Assembly (NCBI GenBank): GCA_932294295.1
Contig: OW028580.1
Location: 5,370,874-5,434,873, forward strand
DNA: 64,000 nt
From: Alitta virens
Taxonomy: Eukaryota; Annelida; Polychaeta; Phyllodocida; Nereididae
Reading direction: 5' to 3'
Part shown: positions 58,608-64,000 of the stretch, in pieces
Position numbering within the stretch: position 1 is the stretch's first letter
Layout of the letters: each line of letters begins with the position of its first letter
The notes under the pieces: generated by a model
What the model was told of the DNA's origin: nothing
Database searches by the model: none
The model's input: only the letters and a program-made list of their open reading frames with translations
Translations under genes and position numbers: made by a program

Positions 58608-58752
58608 CTGAAATGAGGACACAAGCATTGAGCAAAATGAGGGCTATCCTTATACCCTTTGCCCCAAATGGTAGGGGCTCAGCAGACATCATATCTTTTA
58701 GCAAAGATGAGGCTCTCATCACGGTTGCCATGGCAAGCTGGCCTCTCATCAT
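58608..58752 (-). CDS. Tetraspan membrane protein, exon A (N-terminus and first helix)
   Basis: First coding exon of the minus-strand gene. Read from ATG at 58752 it gives 48 codons plus one base and ends at a strong donor (TCAG|GTGAGT). An in-frame TGA 18-20 bases upstream makes this Met, or one just after it, the start; Met8 (58731) has the best Kozak context (gccATGGC). Residues 1-33 look cytoplasmic. A hydrophobic stretch begins near residue 36 (ALILLNACVLIS) and runs across the splice into exon B, forming helix 1. A pyrimidine-rich acceptor at 58834-58836 suggests the exon begins at 58833, with a 5' UTR exon further right. Phase 1 at the donor matches exon B. The core GTTGCCATGG of an RFX-type motif lies inside the coding part. 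Family membership is inferred from the four-helix layout only. Confidence 0.68.
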
Positions 58753-58833
58753 GCTACAGCAGCGTGTAACTCATCAGTGTGCATCTTGTGAGTACCAGTC
58801 AAAGTGTGATGAGGTGATGCTGACGCTGCATTC
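58753..58833 (-). other. Probable 5' UTR part of exon A
   Basis: On the minus strand a consensus acceptor (tctctttatcag|GAATGC) precedes 81 bases that carry stops in all three frames, including one just before the proposed ATG. This suits the untranslated beginning of exon A, spliced to an unseen upstream leader exon. Confidence 0.45.
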
Positions 58834-58934
58834 CTGATAAAGAGAAATAATACATTAAAATCATTAGTAAGAAAAAAAAGCTAATAAGTGAATGTATCTG
58901 TACATTTGAAATTAAATCAGGAGAGAGAGTAGGG

Positions 58935-58985
58935 CAGGGGCCTAGCTCAGAGGTAGCGCTCTGGGCTTCCAATCACTGGGTCCCC
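58935..58985 (+). mobile_element. SINE head fragment
   Basis: ggcctagctcagaggtagcg through cactgggtccc, truncated before the B-box. Confidence 0.65.
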
Positions 58986-59133
58986 CTATTTCTCTGCAGT
59001 TCCCCAAGTTTCATATGACTGGTTAATTATTATACTTCTATTTTGTGAATAATTACTCCGATTTTAGTTGACAGTCTTTCAATTAACACATAATTATGAT
59101 CTAATCGCCGTCTAACTTGAAGTGAGTATTTCC

Positions 59134-59147
59134 GTTTCCATAGAAAC
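59134..59147. promoter_or_regulatory. RFX X-box-like motif upstream of exon A
   Basis: GTTTCCATAGAAAC fits the GTNRCC-N-RGYAAC-type inverted repeat. It lies about 0.3 kb upstream of exon A in transcript direction. Confidence 0.4.
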
Positions 59148-60373
59148 GCACACATGCCACAACAAAACATTTTTCATAACCACTTATTTTGACATCGCTT
59201 CAGACAATATCCTGAGCTTTTTGTGATTGCCATAACCTACGGAAAATCACGATTTGAGGGACAATTAGTGAGCAAGGTTACAGCGAATGGCAGCAGCCTT
59301 GGAGGCTGTGTCAACTCTCCGAGGAGCAGAATATTAATTAGATGAGCCTCAGGCTTCAGCCACAAATGACAAGAAGATGCTTAAAATGAGGAACATCCTA
59401 ATTTTGCAGATCGCCTTGCCTCCTTCGCATAATTGCAGACCAGCCATATAATGCGACAGCAAGCCACAGTAATTTGCTCATTAAACATATCCCTAAGCAA
59501 GATAATGATCTTTGAGAAAGCCAATAAACGATGTGCAGGGTTTGTACCAACTACTGCGTATTGGGGATTTCTAAGAGAGATGCATGCGTGCCATGGAGTC
59601 TAGGCACACTTTGTATGAATATATACATGGATTCTAACAGTGTGCTGTAGTGTTGATGTGCTAGATTTACTATAGCTGAACATGCGAACACATGCAATGA
59701 AGTGAAAAATACTTTTGCTGCTGATTGATCAAAAAGGCACATTTCTGGCTTAAATACCTCAAAATAAGTATTATTTTCATGTTTTATTTTATTCTATCAA
59801 ACCTTCTTTAACTTAAAGGTATTTTTGCCAATAATAAGTCTGCAAATATGTTCAATAATATCTTCAGTATAAAATACTTTTAATTGTGATTGTATTGTAT
59901 ATATATAGTATTGTGGCAGACATAATGATTATGATAAAGATTGGCGTTGAACCCATGTTAAACATTTACCTCGACGATGGATCTTTTACTTGCCCCAACA
60001 AATGCCACATATGTCTATCAATTAATTTTTATAAACTCAAAGTATTTCTTCTTTTAGGTGCTTCAAAATATTATCTTTTTAAGGTCACTTACAAAAAAAA
60101 TATTATTCAGGCTATTGTTTATAATGAAAAAAATCTCCAGTAGCTCCTTTATCGTTTTTCCCTATACAATTTAAAAAGAGAAAAATGTTTGTTACTTGTA
60201 ATCATTAAATCAATATCAGTTGGATCTTGTCCATTTCACTTACACAAAGTTGGTAATGAAATAATTGGCAAAGACACGTGAAATACAAGATCCTCAGATC
60301 TGGTTCCAGTCACACACAAATGACTCGGCAGCCTGACAGCAGAAAGAAAATGATTCCATTTGAAGTAGCGTAC

Positions 60374-60399
60374 TGGCGGCCATCTTGGACGCCATTTTG
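60374..60399 (-). promoter_or_regulatory. YY1-like start region upstream of exon A
   Basis: On the minus strand AAAATGGCGTCCAAGATGGC carries two ATGGC motifs of the YY1 type seen at many animal promoters. It could be the 5' end of the tetraspan gene's leader exon. The ATG itself opens only a 33-codon frame. Confidence 0.35.
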
Positions 60400-60589
60400 G
60401 ATTTACCCTCATAATGACAATAGTTTGGATTGTCTTGGTGGAGGCTCCATCTGTTGACGTGCATGACTTTCTTTTAGCCAACGTTTTGTCAACACCACAG
60501 CTATGTGAACAAAATCACTTTACCACCCCCCCCCCCCCCCCAACCCCTCAATGTCTCTCATTGCTACACCTCTGGATCATGCATCTACC

Positions 60590-60710
60590 TAGCCCGAGAA
60601 ACCCTTGACTGACCACACGCCGCTGTCGGCTCTTATTCATATTGTGACGTTTATAGTGAGCCGCCATTGACAATAACAAGAGCTAAGCGAACATCAGATT
60701 TCTCGGGCTA
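60590..60710. mobile_element. 121-bp MITE with 12-bp TIR and 9-bp TSD
   Basis: Ends TAGCCCGAGAAA and TTTCTCGGGCTA are a perfect inverted repeat. Flanks gcatctacc (60581-60589) and gtatctacc (60711-60719) match at 8 of 9, as for Mutator-type duplications. Confidence 0.75.
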
Positions 60711-61579
60711 GTATCTACCCTACATTGTTCATCAAATGTGATTTTCTGTTTCCATACTTAGTCTAGAAAAACCTGAACATCGATCATGGAGGCTAGGCAA
60801 CCCCCAAACGTTATAAGCGCGCACTGATTTATCCATATTCCTGGAAAAATGATGTAGGAAGATAAAGGCAATTTTTTGTCAATAATGATCTAGGGAAGAT
60901 ACTTATTGAAATTAACTTTCATAAAATTATTAGTCGCTCCACGATATACATTGTTCTAAATTGTAAGAGTTTTTAGATTACCACAGATATATTTCTAGTC
61001 CAACTTACCCCCGGAAGCAGTATTACACAATGTTTAGTGCTAAGTGTTTTTTTCTTGTGTTTTTTTACCTTTTTCATGGCATAAAAATGTTACTGATTCA
61101 GAAGTGTTTATCTGAGCTTAACGTTTGGAAGGTATTAAAAAAAAAGTAAAAATACTGGCCACTTTTTTGGCTTGTGTTGATGCTATAGATTAGGAAAACC
61201 AAGTGCTAAATACTAAACCATGGTGAAGAGAGCTATCAAATACATGTAAATTAGCAGCTGTATTTCACATGAAACCAAATATGAAATAGATGTAACAATC
61301 AATGTACTTAAAAACAGCAAACATGCAATATGAAAACTGGTACTGTATTTGATAGACAGCTCAGTTTTTTCCTTTTGAAAAATTAATGCGTTTTAGGATT
61401 GAAATCAATTTGATTTCAAGTTCAAGCACACATATTTTTTAAGCAAGTTCAGAATGTATTGATTAACGAAACTAAGCTTGTTTTTCCGAGTCACTTTTAA
61501 GTGCTCCCAAAGGGCATGTCTTCTTTCAAGTTCTTACAAATAATAAAATATGCAGGTCCTGTTAAAATGTCCAAAAGAC

Positions 61580-61663
61580 ACACTGTTAAATTGATAATTT
61601 CTACAGTGTTACCCCACAATTACACTGTTAAATTGATAATTTCTACAGTGTTACCCCACAATT
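61580..61663. repeat. 42-bp perfect tandem duplication
   Basis: Two identical 42-bp copies (61580-61621, 61622-61663), each with acactgt and its inverse acagtgt able to form a short hairpin. Confidence 0.9.
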
Positions 61664-61807
61664 GACACCACAAAGCCAGTAAACCAGATTTAAGACCACC
61701 TAGATAAGGGCCAACATTTTGTGAAGTTTTAGAATTAAGACAACTTAGATATTGAGACAAATTCAAAGATTGTCAAGATAGTCTATATCGTCGAATCTTA
61801 AGTACGA

Positions 61808-62012
61808 AACTGTTCTATTCTATTCTATTCTGTTCCATTATATTCTGTTCTAAACTGTTCTATTCTATTCTACTCTATTCTATTTTACTCTATTCTATTC
61901 TATTCTATTCTTTTCTAAAGCAGAATTTATTTTGTTTTTGAGAAAATAAATTTATATCAATAAACAATAATAAAAATATCCTGTGCTATTCAATTCTATT
62001 CTTTTCTATTCT
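61808..62012. repeat. (TTCTA)n microsatellite, interrupted
   Basis: ttctattctattcta run at about 61808-61917, resuming at 61988-62012 after an unrelated A-rich segment. Confidence 0.85.
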
Positions 62013-62213
62013 GATATTTCAAGAATGGTACACAGTGCAATAAATTAAAGGACATTTTTCAAAAACAATCAGTCGTGAAATCTTATCTAGGCCTATATAA
62101 TGATAGAAATTCCTAACAATAGAATTCCACCAATTAATACTTGCCTTAGTAGTTCATGACTTCCACAACTCTCTCTGTATCCTAGAAGTTACAGTCCAAT
62201 CTGCAGTGACTTA

Positions 62214-62645
62214 ATGCAGCTGCATGGTAAATCTAATCTTGTAATCAAATACTGGGTGTATCATGGGCAGATCAGTACTTCCAGTGTAATAAATCCAAAG
62301 TTTGCAGCAGGCACCAATGGCTGTGCCAGTCAATATTTCCTGTATCTCTGTTTCACTTGTGTTTACATCTTGCCAAGTGCCACCTCCCACGATCTCCAGA
62401 AAGCAGCAGTCCAGCCCATGTGTGTTCAGCTTCATAATATCGTCCACAGTGAGAAGCCTCGAGAAGTGAAAGAGAAGTTGAGCAGATGGCCCATGATGCT
62501 TTGCGCGGCCAGGGAGGGTAGTGGAGAGTGGCAGCTCTGTTATTCTTTGGAAGCTCTGCAGCCTTTAGCCACTTGGCACTGGATATCTGTGGATCCGTAT
62601 AACACCAAGCAGCACATAAAGTGTGAAGTACAAGATAACGTCTAG
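62214..62645 (+). CDS. Unassigned 143-codon ORF
   Basis: The longest ORF in the window that is not low-complexity, starting ATGCAGCTGCATGG. The region is GC-richer and also open on the minus strand for 78 and 99 codons, so strand is uncertain. I see no domain, signal or splice sites that settle it. It could be part of an exon, a decayed transposon or chance. Confidence 0.18.
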   Translation: MQLHGKSNLVIKYWVYHGQISTSSVINPKFAAGTNGCASQYFLYLCFTCVYILPSATSHDLQKAAVQPMCVQLHNIVHSEKPREVKEKLSRWPMMLCAAREGSGEWQLCYSLEALQPLATWHWISVDPYNTKQHIKCEVQDNV

Positions 62646-64000
62646 CTATCAATCAATCTGCAGATAGCTTATAACAGACTGGCCCAGCCTCAGATGTAAT
62701 TCGTGTTTACAATCCACCACTGGAATTGAGGGACTAGGGTCAAGATGGCATAACTGCAGATGATGTAGACTGGAATTGGCTGCCATATCTGATTAGCAAG
62801 AAAGATAAGTTTAAGGCAATCTCTCTCAGTCGACATTAATTTGGTTTATTAAGCATTGCCATGTATAGTTTATTTGTCAATTTAACGTTTAATGCAAAAT
62901 GACAGTGGTGGTTGGGTTTATTTGCACAATAAATTGATTTGAATATAGTGAATTTCACCAACTACAGTTAGCCATGCAACGAGAAAATGTGTTTTAGATG
63001 TCTGCTTAAATGTGTTGATTTTGGAGCAACAATGGTGTTTTTCTCACAGCAATGGCTCTCAGAAGAGTGGCATTTCATGCCTATGGATAATTAATTATAG
63101 CACTTGGATGTGTAATTGTGCACATTAACTTGTGTTTGCAGTATTCTCACAATGTTCTCTCAGTAGTAAACATATATTGTATTTTCATTCCTACATTGGG
63201 AGTCAAGTTTGCCTTTCGTAACTTAACTATCTATAAATGAATAATATTATATATTTGCATTAGAACAAAAACAAAAAACAATCTAAAACGAATACTATAC
63301 TTACACACAACATGTACGGTATAACGATGCTATCAATAGCGATTATATTACAGATTTCAACAATGTTTGAACTGAGTGGTTTCATTTTAAAATGTCCATT
63401 GTCCAAGTACCTGAGTACAGAGAAGAAAAAATTATATTTGCAGCAAGTTTATCATATTGTCTATGCGGATGAAACCATAAAGGCACATAGTATTACAATA
63501 TCTGGACCAGCTAGGCAATCAAATGGCTGAGGCCAGCAAGTTGCCAGTGGGCAACAAAATGATATCCCATGCATTGCTCATAAGATAGCAGTGTTGACGA
63601 AAATATTTGGAAAGCACAAAATATTTGCAGCACAAAGGTCACTTGGGTATGCCCTCTCCTGTACATTTTGTCCACTTTGTACGTCATCTTACAGTGCAGC
63701 TGAGAGGTGCATTTTACCAATCCGGTATGCCTCAAGGATCCCCTATGTTAGCAATGTGTTTTCCATTGATCCTTATTCAGCAATTTTCAAGTTCCCAATG
63801 GATGCCATTTGCAGAATGATTGTCCACTCCTAGGAGGATTTTGGAATTTCCTTTCATTACACACAAAGGATCAATGTGGTTCATTATCCATCTGTCAATT
63901 TAAGCCATTGCAAGGAATTGATATTAATTATAATGAAATTTCAAAAACCATGTTGCAATGTCAAAAGATTATCTATTTTTGCCATTCAATGTATGTTCAA
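62646..64000. other. Unassigned right end
   Basis: AT-rich, with only short ORFs (63312-63530, 63511-63833). No repeat family or gene recognised. Confidence 0.4.

Larger units (their letters stand above)
60720..62213. other. Unassigned AT-rich stretch with tandem repeats
   Basis: Nothing coding seen. Holds the 42-bp duplication (61580-61663) and TTCTA repeats (61808-62012). Confidence 0.4.

Noticed and set aside
1..64000. CRISPR array, bacterial operon, phage or integrated-virus gene
   Set aside because: Direct repeats are microsatellites, minisatellites or SINEs; there are no spacer-repeat patterns, bacterial gene packing or recognisable viral coding regions.

Overview
This is AT-rich, intron-dominated animal nuclear DNA, probably from a marine invertebrate (an inference from its SINEs, LINE ends and microsatellites; the sequence does not fix the species). 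It has no operons, no long ORFs, no rRNA and no convincing free tRNA gene. Most ORFs above 60 codons come from repeats. The recoverable gene content consists of short exons with splice sites and matching phases.

The main gene is on the minus strand and crosses nearly the whole window. Exon A (58.6-58.8 kb) and exon B (52.4-52.5 kb) lie in unique sequence on the right. Three further exons, C (57 nt), D (152 nt) and E (107 nt), follow. Phases agree at every joint (A|B 1, B|C 0, C|D 0, D|E 2), and the joined reading predicts four membrane helices in about 186 residues. I read it as a tetraspan membrane protein whose layout recalls the MS4A/ENTREP/sarcospan group or a divergent tetraspanin; the family is not settled and the last exon is not in the window.

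Positions 1-47578 are a tandem segmental duplication: the right end of one unit (1-3036), unit A (3037-23038, 20,002 bp) and unit B (23039-47578, 24,540 bp). Each full unit carries one C-D-E cassette, and the left fragment carries another C. Minus-strand order is A, B, [C3 D2 E2], [C2 D1 E1], [C1...]. A cassette is 316 nt (3n+1), so two cassettes in series break the frame. A functional product must therefore use only one, which suggests mutually exclusive use or decayed spare copies. The duplication edge falls inside a SINE that is whole only at the right border.

The units have diverged through many identifiable events: TTAA-targeting MITEs, a 322-bp MITE carrying CCAAT and E2F-like motifs, SINE insertions, a 3.64-kb indel, a 27-bp repeat made from a MITE end (7 versus 3 copies) and an expanded GATAA-type repeat. 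Several have an empty site in the sister unit. In contrast, 1-5287 and 20003-25289 are almost identical, which points to recent conversion or an assembly artefact.

The right side (47.6-64 kb) is unique sequence with exons A and B, a 476-bp purine tract just upstream of exon B in the transcript, more SINEs and MITEs, RFX-type X-boxes and a YY1-like motif upstream of exon A. The last 3.5 kb holds no gene I can identify.
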